The notes below the pieces were generated by a model. That model saw only the letters and a program-made list of their open reading frames with translations, searched no databases and was not told the DNA's origin. From an uncultured Lachnospiraceae bacterium (GTDB lineage: Bacteria > Bacillota > Clostridia > Lachnospirales > Lachnospiraceae), in assembly GCA_910579285.1 (NCBI GenBank), contig CAJTTT010000002.1:1-64000 (forward strand): DNA of 64,000 nucleotides, in the 5' to 3' direction. Both the position numbers and the translations under genes were made by a program. Below are positions 1-9,022 of this stretch, one piece after another; the stretch's first letter is position 1; each line of letters opens with the position of its first letter.

Positions 1-17
1 GTCATATACCCTATTCT

Positions 18-47
18 CTTTAAATTCCACTCTGTTCCTATATCAAC
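18..47 (-). CRISPR. Possible first repeat of a CRISPR array running off the left edge
   Basis: On the minus strand this 30-base stretch begins GTTGATATAGG and ends GGAATTTAAAG. Type I-B repeats are usually about 30 bases and commonly end in ATTTAAAT or ATTGAAAC, the part kept as the 8-nt crRNA handle after Cas6 cleavage. It lies beyond a leader-like segment directly after cas2, where an array is expected. Only one copy is visible, because bases 1-17 would be the start of the first spacer, so repetition cannot be shown from this window. Confidence 0.4.
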
Positions 48-232
48 CCACACCAAATATCCTCCCACCCATACACGTCCAGCACTGCCTCTTTTGTCCA
101 CCTCCCGTCAAACGATAATATTCCCACATTCATTTATCATAAATACTTCCCTCTATGCCCCTGCACCCCAGACCACTTCTTCCCTTGTCAACCCCCTGCG
201 ATTTTTGCGCCATTACCAGTCGACAGAATCCG
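48..232 (-). promoter_or_regulatory. Likely CRISPR leader
   Basis: This 185-base gene-free stretch starts at the cas2 stop. At 186-225 there is an imperfect inverted repeat (TGTCGAC and GTTGACA on the minus strand) around a short A-rich and G-rich core. From memory, leaders next to type I arrays in Clostridia carry similar TGTCGAC...GGGG...GACA blocks. The assignment to leader rests on this resemblance and on its position, not on a visible array. Confidence 0.45.
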
Positions 233-511
233 TTACAAAAAGAAACTGGTCTTATCCTCGTCTTTTCCCCAAAACTCTTTGTCCAGCCACTTTTCCTGGC
301 GGCTTTTAAAAATAATAACGGAATCTTCCCCTTTATCAATATAGGGCTTCAAATCCTGCTGCAGTTTTACTAGTTGAACTTTAGAGATCTCTCCCTCAAA
401 AACAGAATTTTGAATATGCGTCAAATACTTTTTACAAGTTTTGAACACATGAGACCAGCGCCTTTGTCCGTTGTTATTCTGGCTGATATCATATACTAAC
501 ACCACATACAT
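233..511 (-). CDS. cas2: CRISPR-associated endoribonuclease-fold protein Cas2
   Basis: Cas2 is the small ferredoxin-fold dimer that bridges two Cas1 dimers in the spacer-integration complex. The 92-residue length is normal for the family. The first beta strand ends in the conserved acidic position (VLVYDIS, Asp8). The C-terminal half has the usual lysine-rich strand pair. The start ATG lies 3 bases after the cas1 stop with only a weak ribosome site, so it is probably translationally coupled to cas1. It is the last gene of the cas operon and is followed by a leader-like region. Confidence 0.95.
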   Translation of the reverse strand: MYVVLVYDISQNNNGQRRWSHVFKTCKKYLTHIQNSVFEGEISKVQLVKLQQDLKPYIDKGEDSVIIFKSRQEKWLDKEFWGKDEDKTSFFL

Positions 512-514
512 ATC

Positions 515-1507
515 TTACCACCATATTTTAAACCCTTCATATTCCTTTTCACCAAGTAAATGCTTGGTCAATTTATATGCCTCAAGGCGCATAAGGTATT
601 GGTAACTGACCTGACGCCCGAGTTCCTTATGCATAATTGTCTTCTTTAGCCGTTCTTCTAATTCCTTTGCAATCAGCCCGGAAGCCTCCTTGGTAAGATG
701 CAGGAAATTTAATTCTTTGGTGAAGCTGTCCTCTGTAATCTGTCGGCGGTTCAGCAAAGAAAAAATCAACCTGTCGCCGACAAGCGGCTTAAACACTTCT
801 GCAATATCAAGGCAGAGCGAAAATCTTCTGACTCCCGGTTCATGCAAATAGCTGATCGTTGGATTTAGCTGTGTATGGTATATTTCCGTCAGAACTTTCG
901 CATAAATCATGGAATTAACAAAGGAGATCAACGAATTTATCATATTATCCGGCGGGTGCATCACTCTCTTTTCAAAGTGAATCTCCTGATCCACAATCAC
1001 ATTCCACGCTGCATAATAGTGTTTTCTGATATTTCCCTCTATTCCCATCAATTCCTGTATGGAATTTGTATCAGGTATTTTCCTCCGCAAGTCATCCACT
1101 TCCGACATATACGCGGAGACATCTTTGCCCCGCCCATTATAATACCGAAGATTTCTATATATGTTATCTGCCGCCGCTTCAATAAATTTTCTGGCAATCA
1201 CGATTCTTTTACCATAATCGGAATAGTGCTCAACCTGCTTTACCAAAAGCTGCCCGGCCAGCAGCTTTTCTTTCGGATAAAAACTCCCCGTGTAAAAATT
1301 ATAGTAGTTAAAAAAATGAATGGGAATGCCATACTGCGATATATAACTGATAAAAGCAGTATTGAAGGTCATTTCCGACATCACATAAATATCATCAATC
1401 CGTTCTATCGGAATATCTCTCTTTTCCCCTTCACATGGCGTAAATTGCAGTGTATTATCTTTTCTTCTCAAATCACCGTTATTGTAAACATAAAAACTCT
1501 GTCCCAT
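515..1507 (-). CDS. cas1: CRISPR integrase Cas1 (type I-B)
   Basis: Cas1 is the metal-dependent integrase that inserts spacers into the array together with Cas2 and Cas4. The protein has 330 residues, as expected. The N-terminal beta domain runs to about residue 75. The catalytic helical domain shows Glu157 (IEGNIRKHYY), His222 (LHEPGVRRF) and the acidic residues at 234-237 (LDIAEVFK) that make up the usual E-H-D/E metal site. The ATG is preceded by AAGGGGAGAT. It lies between cas4 and cas2 in the order typical of subtype I-B. Confidence 0.97.
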   Translation of the reverse strand: MGQSFYVYNNGDLRRKDNTLQFTPCEGEKRDIPIERIDDIYVMSEMTFNTAFISYISQYGIPIHFFNYYNFYTGSFYPKEKLLAGQLLVKQVEHYSDYGKRIVIARKFIEAAADNIYRNLRYYNGRGKDVSAYMSEVDDLRRKIPDTNSIQELMGIEGNIRKHYYAAWNVIVDQEIHFEKRVMHPPDNMINSLISFVNSMIYAKVLTEIYHTQLNPTISYLHEPGVRRFSLCLDIAEVFKPLVGDRLIFSLLNRRQITEDSFTKELNFLHLTKEASGLIAKELEERLKKTIMHKELGRQVSYQYLMRLEAYKLTKHLLGEKEYEGFKIWW

Positions 1508-1553
1508 ATCTCTCCCCTTATGGTATACTTTTATAACTTATCGCAAAGTCTGC

Positions 1554-2048
1554 TCAAATCACACATAGATCGTAATAAGCACATTTCGCACATATTTTCC
1601 CTTTGGAGAACTCAGGCGGCAGCATTTGCTCCTTCATGGCATGAATATCACCCATGATCCGTTCTATCTGCGCTTCATCTTCCTGCGACAATTCGACCAT
1701 AAGATTTTTCTTCAAGAGAGGATAATCAATTTTTGCCTTTAATCCGTCTACGCCTCTTTGCTTTAGATAATACAAATAGTATTTTACCTGCCAGACGCCT
1801 GCCTCCTCTATCGCCCTGCTCTTCTTCACTTCATGGAGTTCTTTATGTTCTTTGATAAAGTCAATATTAATCACATTATCAATGTTAATGTGTTTCTCTC
1901 CTCTCTGGTAGCTGTTTTCATCCAATAATTTCCCCAGCATGACATTTTCGTTTTCTGCCTCCATACTGATTTCATGGATAAAGTACCACAGTTTTCTCTT
2001 GCACACAAAATAATAGTAAATCATCACTCCTGTGATCCGCTCTTCCAT
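1554..2048 (-). CDS. cas4: CRISPR-associated exonuclease Cas4
   Basis: Cas4 is a RecB-family nuclease with a 4Fe-4S cluster that trims prespacers and helps select PAM-proximal ends before Cas1-Cas2 integration. The start chosen is the ATG at 2048, preceded by GAGGGG, 16 bases after the cas3 stop. A TTG at 2072 in the same frame would overlap cas3 and has no good ribosome site. The 164 residues show one N-terminal Cys (VCKRKLWY), the nuclease EVKK motif, a QVKYYLYYL motif of RecB type, and three C-terminal Cys (CAKCAYYDLC). This is the complete set expected for the iron-sulfur cluster. Confidence 0.95.
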   Translation of the reverse strand: MEERITGVMIYYYFVCKRKLWYFIHEISMEAENENVMLGKLLDENSYQRGEKHINIDNVINIDFIKEHKELHEVKKSRAIEEAGVWQVKYYLYYLKQRGVDGLKAKIDYPLLKKNLMVELSQEDEAQIERIMGDIHAMKEQMLPPEFSKGKICAKCAYYDLCVI

Positions 2049-2064
2049 CTTCCCCTCACTCTTT

Positions 2065-4392
2065 CTATACAAAAATAGGGTCTTCTACTTTATCAAACTT
2101 TTTTGCACGGAATCCTATCCGTTCATCATAATCACAATCTATGACAGCTATCTTTTCATAAGTTCCAATCTGCACAGAAGGGCAGGGCCTTGCCGACAGG
2201 CCCTTACGGACAGCCTTCTCATACTCCTCCACAATATAGTTCTGCACAGGAACAGTGTACTGCATCATACGATTGCGCTCTTTGATCCGCTCAAGCATAC
2301 CTGTATGGGAAGAACGTATCTTCCTGGCGCCATCCTCAATTTCCTGTTGGCAGGATTCGTACACGGAAACCGGGATCACATCTTTTGTAAAAATATCCTC
2401 TCTTATCCTGATTTCATTGCGGTCCACTTCATACCATTCAATATCTTTAAGTCTTTCCATCTGTTTTCTATACTTTTGCATATAGTTTGTACCCGACAGT
2501 CTCTCTGTCGTAAAGTATGTTTCCATCATCCCTATTTTACATCCCTCAGAAAGCATACCCTCCTTCTCCTGCCTCAGCGTTTCTTCCAAAGCCAGTTTGG
2601 ACAATTCAAAGATATCTCCGTCAATAAAAGCTGCATTGCCTCCTCTCTGCCCTCTTCCCGAAGCAAAGGGGCGTTCTAAATATTTATCCTCTATCTCGGT
2701 ATAGACAAAACAGTTATAGTCCTGAACTGCCTTTTTCCCTTTCCGATTCACCCTTCCCATTCTCTGCAGTAAGGACGGAATATCCTGCAGTTCTGTGAAC
2801 AGATAATCAAAGTCAATATCAAGACTCGCTTCCACAAGCGATGTGCTGATCCAGATGACTGTGTCCTCATGTTCGGTCTCCCCGCACTCACAAATCATCG
2901 TTTCTTTCCCGGCCCTGTCCCGATGTATAAACTTAGAATGGAGCAGGTGGATTTTGTCTTCATGTTCTTCCCCGATCTGTTCACACAGTTCCTCATACAT
3001 CCTTTGTGCCTTTTTTATGGTATTGCAGATAACAAGTATCTTACCGCCTTTCCAAAACAGTTCGCGTATCGCTTCCGTATCCATCAACGCCGGAACACAC
3101 TTCACTTTATGGCGTATCTGCTCTCTATCGCAAAATACGGCATATTCAAACATTCCGACCTCTTCTTCGATCCGCTCTCTCACAAAAGGCGCAAGCGTGG
3201 CCGTTGTAATGGCGATCCTGCCTCCCAGTTCTCGAATCATCTTTAATCCGAAAATCAGATCTGCCAGCAGATCCGCGCCATACATCTGAATCTCATCAAT
3301 CACGATTTTTGAGTATGACAGTGTTGCAAGCTTCAACTCATAAGTCTGGTATTGAAAAATGAAGTCAAACAGCTGATCTACCGTTGAGATGGTAAGCGGC
3401 ATGGCAAGCTGCCTGCTGCGATTGTGATATGCAATCACATCCATCTCCTGGTAAACACTGCCGCCTGCACTTTTCCCTTTCTGCGCATCTTTCTCCTGCT
3501 GCTCCAACAGCCGGGACACCGCATCCGAATGTAAAAGACCGAGTTGTTTCTCTACGCCGTCACCGCTCCCATCATTGATAATCTCTTCTCTTATCCGATC
3601 GTACATTTTGTTAATTGCCGTCTTCACCGGCAGAAAAATAAAGCCTTTATGATCCCCGATCCATAACAATGCCGCCTCTGTCTTGCCCATCCCGGTCTGC
3701 CCTGCGACCATGATATTTTTATCCTGCCTTTCCAGGCAGAACCGCTGCATCTCATTCAGCGAATATCCTTTTCTCCTGAAAAACTGTTCCGTTTTACGAA
3801 GCAGGAAATCATTTTTATATTCGATTTCCACATCGCCGCTGGCCGCATAATCACATTTATGCAAAAGACCCTTGACCAGTATCATTTTATCTTTTATCGC
3901 CGCCTGTGAAATGTAACTTTTGATCGTTTTTATTGCTCTCCTGCCCGGATGAGCGGCGCACTTCCACTGCGCCAGCAGTTTTTCCGCAAGCTCCCGTTTC
4001 TCCCGATCTTCCAGCAGCCAGAACACATCCCCGTAATCGTGATGAAATCCCACCGCAAACAGGACGATATAGTACGCCGCTGAAGAATCTCTTGGCATCA
4101 GATACATGGACAGGACGTTGTGAGGGATCTCCTGATCCGGGTCAAACTTAAGCTCCGCATGTTCAAGTCTCTCCTGCATCCTTGGATTGGCTTTCCCCAG
4201 ATCATGGTACTTGCACGCCATACACAACAATTCGTATATATCCCGATCAATATAATGCAGTTCGAAAAGCGCTTTCGCCCGTTCTGACAGTGCGCGATTG
4301 TGCTCCGCTATCGTCACACCGCCGCTTTTAGCCATCTGCCTCGTCATCTCTGCGCTTTCCAGTTCAAACAAATCTTTTGCTGTTTCTTTCAT
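2065..4392 (-). CDS. cas3: CRISPR helicase-nuclease Cas3 with N-terminal HD domain
   Basis: Cas3 is recruited by Cascade to the R-loop, then unwinds and degrades target DNA. The 775-residue protein fuses both activities. The N-terminal HD nuclease has YHDLGKANP (His63-Asp64), a PHN at about 90 and GFHHDYGD at about 115-122. The superfamily 2 helicase has Walker A GQTGMGKT at 231-238, the DEIQ box at 366-369, ITTATL (motif III) and QRMGRVNRKG near 550 (motif VI). All catalytic motifs look intact. It is placed between cas5 and cas4, as in subtype I-B. Confidence 0.97.
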   Translation of the reverse strand: MKETAKDLFELESAEMTRQMAKSGGVTIAEHNRALSERAKALFELHYIDRDIYELLCMACKYHDLGKANPRMQERLEHAELKFDPDQEIPHNVLSMYLMPRDSSAAYYIVLFAVGFHHDYGDVFWLLEDREKRELAEKLLAQWKCAAHPGRRAIKTIKSYISQAAIKDKMILVKGLLHKCDYAASGDVEIEYKNDFLLRKTEQFFRRKGYSLNEMQRFCLERQDKNIMVAGQTGMGKTEAALLWIGDHKGFIFLPVKTAINKMYDRIREEIINDGSGDGVEKQLGLLHSDAVSRLLEQQEKDAQKGKSAGGSVYQEMDVIAYHNRSRQLAMPLTISTVDQLFDFIFQYQTYELKLATLSYSKIVIDEIQMYGADLLADLIFGLKMIRELGGRIAITTATLAPFVRERIEEEVGMFEYAVFCDREQIRHKVKCVPALMDTEAIRELFWKGGKILVICNTIKKAQRMYEELCEQIGEEHEDKIHLLHSKFIHRDRAGKETMICECGETEHEDTVIWISTSLVEASLDIDFDYLFTELQDIPSLLQRMGRVNRKGKKAVQDYNCFVYTEIEDKYLERPFASGRGQRGGNAAFIDGDIFELSKLALEETLRQEKEGMLSEGCKIGMMETYFTTERLSGTNYMQKYRKQMERLKDIEWYEVDRNEIRIREDIFTKDVIPVSVYESCQQEIEDGARKIRSSHTGMLERIKERNRMMQYTVPVQNYIVEEYEKAVRKGLSARPCPSVQIGTYEKIAVIDCDYDERIGFRAKKFDKVEDPIFV

Positions 4393-4409
4393 GCAGCCTT
4401 ACCTTTTCC

Positions 4410-5507
4410 CTAAACAAAATTTACGATGTAATACTTCCCGTCATCCAGCCAGTCCACATAGATGCCGGCCTCTTCCGCCATATCATCTATTGTGTAGCCG
4501 GAAGCGTACAGCACCTTTTTCTTATCAAAGACTCTCTGCCCATTTTCACCGATCGTGTACATCTTCGGGATCGCGTATTTTGTGCCGACAATCTGTCTGC
4601 TCATCCCCTTATCCTTTGTAAAGACTTTTTGCCGTCTCACATTCTCTATGGCGAGATAAGCCGGATATTCTGATTCCAATTCTCCCTCACATCCACGGAG
4701 TGTAACCCACGCCGCTTCCTTTACCTCGACAAAATCCTCACTTCTCCCAAGGGACGTCATATTGGTTACGTTCTCGTAAATATCCTCCAGGGTTCCTCTG
4801 TCTTTTGCCGTGATATGTATAATCAGATCAATATCAGACAATATTTCATACTGTTTGATCGAGGTTGTCAGCACCCGGAAGCGGGAATAGGGAACCGAAA
4901 ACACGTTTTTCTCATACTCCGAAAACTTTCTCTCTGTCTCCGCTGTCTTCTCTCTGACATCTTCTTCCTGCTCTTTTACCCTTTCAAATTCCTGCGATAA
5001 TTTATCCAGCTGCTTCCTCAGCCCGGCCAATTTCTTTTTCTCTTCTCTCAATCGTTCCAGTTCCGGCTTAAGTTTTTCATTTTTCAGAGTCTGGACTTCT
5101 CTTCCCTTTCTTTTCAGGCTCTGATATTCTTCCAACAAATTCTGGTCATACACTTTGATATCCGCGTTTTTTTCAAAACTGCTGCCCTGCTTTTTCGCCT
5201 CGGCCACTTTGACGAACGCCGTACTGAGCATGCTTTCATTGGTCATCTTTACAAGAATGCCTCTGTCATCAAATGTGGAATTAAGGAAATTGTAATCCCG
5301 ATATATCCGCCTGCTCATGGATCCATATCTGCCCTGTATGCTGACATCCATCTCGTGCGTCTCCGTATAGCCGCACGCTTTGTGAATCGCACCAATCACA
5401 GTCGAAAAGGGCGGCAGTGGATAAGTCATTTTATTTTCAAACGTTTCTGGTCTTCGATAATTGGCACTGGACTGGTAGAGAACAAGCCTTATCGCCTCTT
5501 TACACAT
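4410..5507 (-). CDS. cas5: Cascade subunit Cas5 with a large coiled-coil insertion
   Basis: Cas5 caps the 5' handle of the crRNA in Cascade. The start chosen is the ATG at 5507, preceded by AAGG at suitable spacing. A GTG two codons upstream is less likely. The N-terminal part carries the Cas5 RAMP pattern (YPLPPFSTVIGAIHKACGY), where a glycine-containing turn follows the first strand. At 365 residues it is far longer than the usual 220-250. The excess is a charged heptad-rich helix at about residues 124-200 (for example LERLREEKKKLAGLRKQL), after which the RAMP fold resumes (VPYSRFRVLTT). The frame is open throughout, so this is an in-frame insertion and not a break. Confidence 0.92.
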   Translation of the reverse strand: MCKEAIRLVLYQSSANYRRPETFENKMTYPLPPFSTVIGAIHKACGYTETHEMDVSIQGRYGSMSRRIYRDYNFLNSTFDDRGILVKMTNESMLSTAFVKVAEAKKQGSSFEKNADIKVYDQNLLEEYQSLKRKGREVQTLKNEKLKPELERLREEKKKLAGLRKQLDKLSQEFERVKEQEEDVREKTAETERKFSEYEKNVFSVPYSRFRVLTTSIKQYEILSDIDLIIHITAKDRGTLEDIYENVTNMTSLGRSEDFVEVKEAAWVTLRGCEGELESEYPAYLAIENVRRQKVFTKDKGMSRQIVGTKYAIPKMYTIGENGQRVFDKKKVLYASGYTIDDMAEEAGIYVDWLDDGKYYIVNFV

Positions 5508-5529
5508 CCGCACACCTTCTTCCTGTTTC

Positions 5530-6411
5530 CTACTGATAATATTCCCGCACCTGTTGTCTCAGTGTATCAAAGAAATCCTCTACACTGACAGGATGCAGCT
5601 TCTCAACAATTTCGTCCTCGTTGTCCAAGTTATGGCCGCGAAGCAGCGCTGTGGAATATCCCTTCTTCACTTTCTGAATCAGATCCTCTGATAATTCCAG
5701 TCTGTTGTTGATCACCTTGACCACATTCTCAAAATAATGTGTCTTTCTCTCCGAAAAACCTCCCACTACAAAAATCGGCTCCGCGTTATCCAGATTCCCT
5801 CTGACAACCAGGCTTAAATTTTCCACCGCACCGAGAAGACTGTTGACCCTCTCCGCTTTCTCTGTTCCATCGGCTTCCTCTTCCATAAAATTGGGATCTG
5901 TCCCGATCATTCCCAGATCAATCGTCATACTGTAAACCCGCAGAGACTTCTCATACTCATACTGATACGGCATCAGCCCTGCCGCGCCGGCATCTTTCTG
6001 GAGATTCAGATGATTCGCCTTGGCATAATTATTCGCTAAAAACAAATTATTGTGGAAACGAGTCTCGCTGACAAACGGGTCACAGGCAACTGCATCTGTC
6101 AGATAAAAAGAACTGTTGCGTATATAAGTATCTTTTCCCGTAGTCATATAACCGCCCTCCAGTGCACGGTTATTGGCTGCATTTCTCTCGGGCGTCGCTT
6201 CTTTCTGCGTTGCCCCGTCCACTGTGGTCACGAGATCGTCATACATCCCGCTCTGCACCATAATCGCATTTTTCAGGCTCTCGCGGCTGCGAATCGTGTA
6301 TACATGCCCTCTTTTGTATATTTTCTGTACACTGCCAATATTGCTTAAATTTTCTGAATAGTTGGAAGTCATATTGGCTGCCACTGTCAATGTAATCGTT
6401 TTCTTCTCCAT
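5530..6411 (-). CDS. cas7: Cascade backbone subunit Cas7 (Cst2/DevR-like)
   Basis: Cas7 polymerises along the crRNA spacer to form the Cascade backbone. The 293-residue protein resembles the DevR/Cst2 branch used by subtype I-B. It opens with a strand (KTITLTVAANMTSNYSENL), then shows an arginine-rich region with RGHVYTIRSRESLKNAIM and a late VVGGFSERKTHYFENV segment. It lies between cas8 and cas5. The ATG is preceded by AGGAGAGG. The family branch is recognised by eye and could be refined by a profile search. Confidence 0.93.
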   Translation of the reverse strand: MEKKTITLTVAANMTSNYSENLSNIGSVQKIYKRGHVYTIRSRESLKNAIMVQSGMYDDLVTTVDGATQKEATPERNAANNRALEGGYMTTGKDTYIRNSSFYLTDAVACDPFVSETRFHNNLFLANNYAKANHLNLQKDAGAAGLMPYQYEYEKSLRVYSMTIDLGMIGTDPNFMEEEADGTEKAERVNSLLGAVENLSLVVRGNLDNAEPIFVVGGFSERKTHYFENVVKVINNRLELSEDLIQKVKKGYSTALLRGHNLDNEDEIVEKLHPVSVEDFFDTLRQQVREYYQ

Positions 6412-6423
6412 AAGTCCTCTCCT

Positions 6424-7881
6424 TTACACTTCATCCACTACTCTGTGATCTGCCTCATCGTCTTCTGTCCTTCCTCTGGAATACTCATTGAAATGATTGA
6501 CAAAAGTATAGGCCGCCTCTTTGTTGGCTTCAAAATCCTCAAACAAATCATAAGCAAACGGGAAATACACATCCGTATAATTGGATAAGCTGAGCAGTAT
6601 CTCCGAAAACCGATTGTAATCGTGGAAGTGTAACGCGCTTAACAGCTTTGTTCTGTAGCTGCTGATCTTATTGCCCTGTTTCCTTCCCTTAAGCACCGCC
6701 GCCGCTTTTTCCGCTCCCGCATATGCACCGCGCATCGCTTTGTTCATGTTCTCACCTCCCATATGTAATTTATCGCGAAGCAGCATATTCACCTTGATCA
6801 TGCTCCCCGTCAAAATGGAATTGTTGTCTGCCTTTTTGTCTATGTCGTCCTTGATCAGCGCTTCTATCAGTCCATCCATCAACTGCAGATTCCTAACAGA
6901 ATCCGTCACATGCTCCTGTATGGAAACATAATCATCACCAATTCTTACCGTTCTGCAAAACACCTGATAATTTTTGATCTGCTGAAATACAGCAATGCTT
7001 TCCCGTCTCAAAAAGAATGTCTCAAAGTAAGAATTGTCTACATTTTTTCTAATAATCTCCACATCATAGTTCAAAAAGTCTGAAGCATATATGATGTTTT
7101 CAAACAAAACTCTTCTGGGATCCACACTTCTATTTGGCTGATTGTTCCGCTGTTCCAGACACTTATCCTGCAGAATCCGATTTGTCCGAACCAACTGCCT
7201 GATCGTGGAATTGTCATTGATAAAAAAGGACTCTCTTCCGATGGTAAATGCGAACGGTATGAAATCGTAAAATTCGCTGTCCGAAGAGGAAAACATTCCC
7301 ATATCATAGCGATAGGAAAGCGATTTGCCCTTTTTTGCCAAATCCACATAGTATCCTTTTAGCCGCGCCGCATCTCCTTTCGGCTTTCGAAATACATTTT
7401 CATTGCAGAAATTTCGATATAGATTATTTTTATTTCTATAAGTCTCCCTCACAATGTTTGTTCTGTTTTCTTCAATCAATGCAAGAATGTCTTCCGCGTT
7501 CGTTCCGTCAAACTTGTGCTTCGCAAACACTTTTTTCAAAACCGTATTTCCTGTCAGCTTACTGTTAATAAAGTCAATTTCCTCTTTCGACCATTCTGTC
7601 TTATGCAGTGCCCGCTCCGCCGCACAATGATGCAGTTCTTCAGCAAAGTAATCTTCAATAAACGCATCCAGCGTTTCCTCCGTGATATCAGATGCATTAA
7701 ATTTGAGGAAATCCAGTCCCTCATCATATTCGGAATCGTGGTCATATATTTCTTCTGCCAGCTCAATTTCCTCCCGGTTATAGGGTATCTGTGCATAGTC
7801 AAAAAAACGAATCAGCCCTACAATTGCCGCCGCATTTTTCCAGTCATCCGCTTCCAGATAATCAGTGAACTCTCCGGCCAA
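6424..7881 (-). CDS. cas8b: Cascade large subunit Cas8 (Cst1-like, type I-B)
   Basis: Position between cas6 and cas7, size (485 residues) and the low-complexity helical C-terminus fit the large subunit that recognises the PAM. The sequence is divergent, as usual for Cas8. It starts at TTG (7881). A strong GGAGGAGG lies 8 bases upstream inside the end of cas6, and no in-frame ATG occurs for about 190 codons, so TTG is probably real. Cst1-type relatives often have paired CxxC zinc-binding motifs. Here only isolated cysteines are seen, so a zinc finger is not evident. The subtype call rests on the whole operon. Confidence 0.85.
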   Translation of the reverse strand: MAGEFTDYLEADDWKNAAAIVGLIRFFDYAQIPYNREEIELAEEIYDHDSEYDEGLDFLKFNASDITEETLDAFIEDYFAEELHHCAAERALHKTEWSKEEIDFINSKLTGNTVLKKVFAKHKFDGTNAEDILALIEENRTNIVRETYRNKNNLYRNFCNENVFRKPKGDAARLKGYYVDLAKKGKSLSYRYDMGMFSSSDSEFYDFIPFAFTIGRESFFINDNSTIRQLVRTNRILQDKCLEQRNNQPNRSVDPRRVLFENIIYASDFLNYDVEIIRKNVDNSYFETFFLRRESIAVFQQIKNYQVFCRTVRIGDDYVSIQEHVTDSVRNLQLMDGLIEALIKDDIDKKADNNSILTGSMIKVNMLLRDKLHMGGENMNKAMRGAYAGAEKAAAVLKGRKQGNKISSYRTKLLSALHFHDYNRFSEILLSLSNYTDVYFPFAYDLFEDFEANKEAAYTFVNHFNEYSRGRTEDDEADHRVVDEV

Positions 7882-7884
7882 TCT

Positions 7885-8622
7885 TCATCCCTCCTCCACA
7901 ATATCAAGCATACCAAAGCCTATACTTCTTCTCGAACAGGCCCCATTCTGATAAAAATACTGCAGGATTCTGTTTTCCCCGGACACCGTAAAATCTGCAA
8001 TCGTCGCATCCAGATAGATCCCGTAATGCTTCACCACCACTTTCCTGCCTGTCATGCAGTGCAGTCTGATGCTCCCCACCGACGTTTCTGAAAACCCTGC
8101 CATCTCTGCCTGGGTTTTCAGCGCCTGCTCCAGTTTTTCCGGGTATCCTTCATCCTCACAGCTGTAATATGTATCTTTGTTGGAATCTCTGTCGTGTTCC
8201 CTCACCACAAGCGATGAACCCGGCATCGTGGTAAATCTGACAGTCATTCCCCTGATCTCTTTCTGATCCAGCTGAACAATATTTTTTAGTATGATGAAAT
8301 TACCCTCTTCCGCCGGGTATTTTCTATTTTTCTGGTTCAGAAACGCCAGCATCAAATACATGCCGGTCTGCTTCCCGTCATCTGTCGAAAAGACCAGAGA
8401 AAATTTGTTGTCTGCGAACTGGAACTTCTCTTTCGTAAAGCGTGGCTTACTGACAATCATTGTCCACGAAAAATCTTTCGTATGGGTATCCGTATAATAA
8501 CGATCCAGTAAATTCCCGTTTACAGACTGCGATAATGCGTTCTTTATGAAACTCAATACATATCGCCGATAATCAGCGTTTAACTCCGACTGACCAGTTA
8601 TGAAATCAAGTTTGAACCGCAT
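7885..8622 (-). CDS. cas6: crRNA-processing endoribonuclease Cas6
   Basis: Cas6 cuts the long CRISPR transcript within each repeat to release crRNAs. The 245-residue protein has two ferredoxin-like halves. It ends in the glycine-rich motif typical of the family (RRSIGFGMLDIV), which contacts RNA. The ATG follows AAGGCGGGA. Its stop codon lies 4 bases before the cas8 start, and the cas8 ribosome site sits inside its final codons, so the two are coupled. It is the first gene of the operon behind the promoter at 8738-8766. Confidence 0.92.
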   Translation of the reverse strand: MRFKLDFITGQSELNADYRRYVLSFIKNALSQSVNGNLLDRYYTDTHTKDFSWTMIVSKPRFTKEKFQFADNKFSLVFSTDDGKQTGMYLMLAFLNQKNRKYPAEEGNFIILKNIVQLDQKEIRGMTVRFTTMPGSSLVVREHDRDSNKDTYYSCEDEGYPEKLEQALKTQAEMAGFSETSVGSIRLHCMTGRKVVVKHYGIYLDATIADFTVSGENRILQYFYQNGACSRRSIGFGMLDIVEEG

Positions 8623-8737
8623 ATCTGTATCCCGCCTTTCTTCCTACAGCATAGTAGTATCATTTATTCCCGCAAGTGATAAACCAACCTGCCGCTTTCG
8701 ATGAAGTTTTCGACTACATCACTTGTTCATTTTTTAA

Positions 8738-8766
8738 AATATATCACATCATATCATATTTGTAAA
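8738..8766 (-). promoter_or_regulatory. Promoter of the cas operon
   Basis: On the minus strand TTTACA (8761-8766) and TATATT (8738-8743) are separated by 17 bases. This places the transcript start about 110 bases upstream of cas6. The resulting untranslated leader contains complementary arms CAAGTGAT and ATCACTTG (8673-8680 and 8718-8725). They could form a hairpin or an operator. The flanking 8767-8958 is very AT-rich, with nothing else recognised. Confidence 0.6.
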
Positions 8767-8958
8767 TAGTTTTCATATTATTATATAAGATAGTAATATA
8801 GGATTACACTTTTAAGTAATATTGCCAACATAAGTCCAAAATGCTAAAATAAATAATGACATAGATTCTATATTAGAATTTAAAGATATTTCTATCTTAG
8901 ATTATTGATAGCCCCATAGTGGAATCATTTGCAATTGTGCTGCAGACACCAACAGAAA

Positions 8959-9022
8959 AATCCCCACGCATAAACCCATCCCCACCCACATAAACTGTAA
9001 AAAAAGAATCACTGTGGGGATT
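8959..9022 (+). promoter_or_regulatory. Long-range helix covering a ribosome binding site
   Basis: AATCCCCAC at 8959-8967 is a perfect 9-base complement of GTGGGGATT at 9014-9022, and the second arm contains the only Shine-Dalgarno-like run before the ATG at 9029. If both lie on the same transcript the helix would hide the ribosome site. The loop is 46 bases and no ligand-binding motif is recognised. Confidence 0.35.

Noticed and set aside
8640..9010. Second CRISPR array upstream of cas6
   Set aside because: No regularly spaced repeats are present; only one palindrome and AT-rich DNA.
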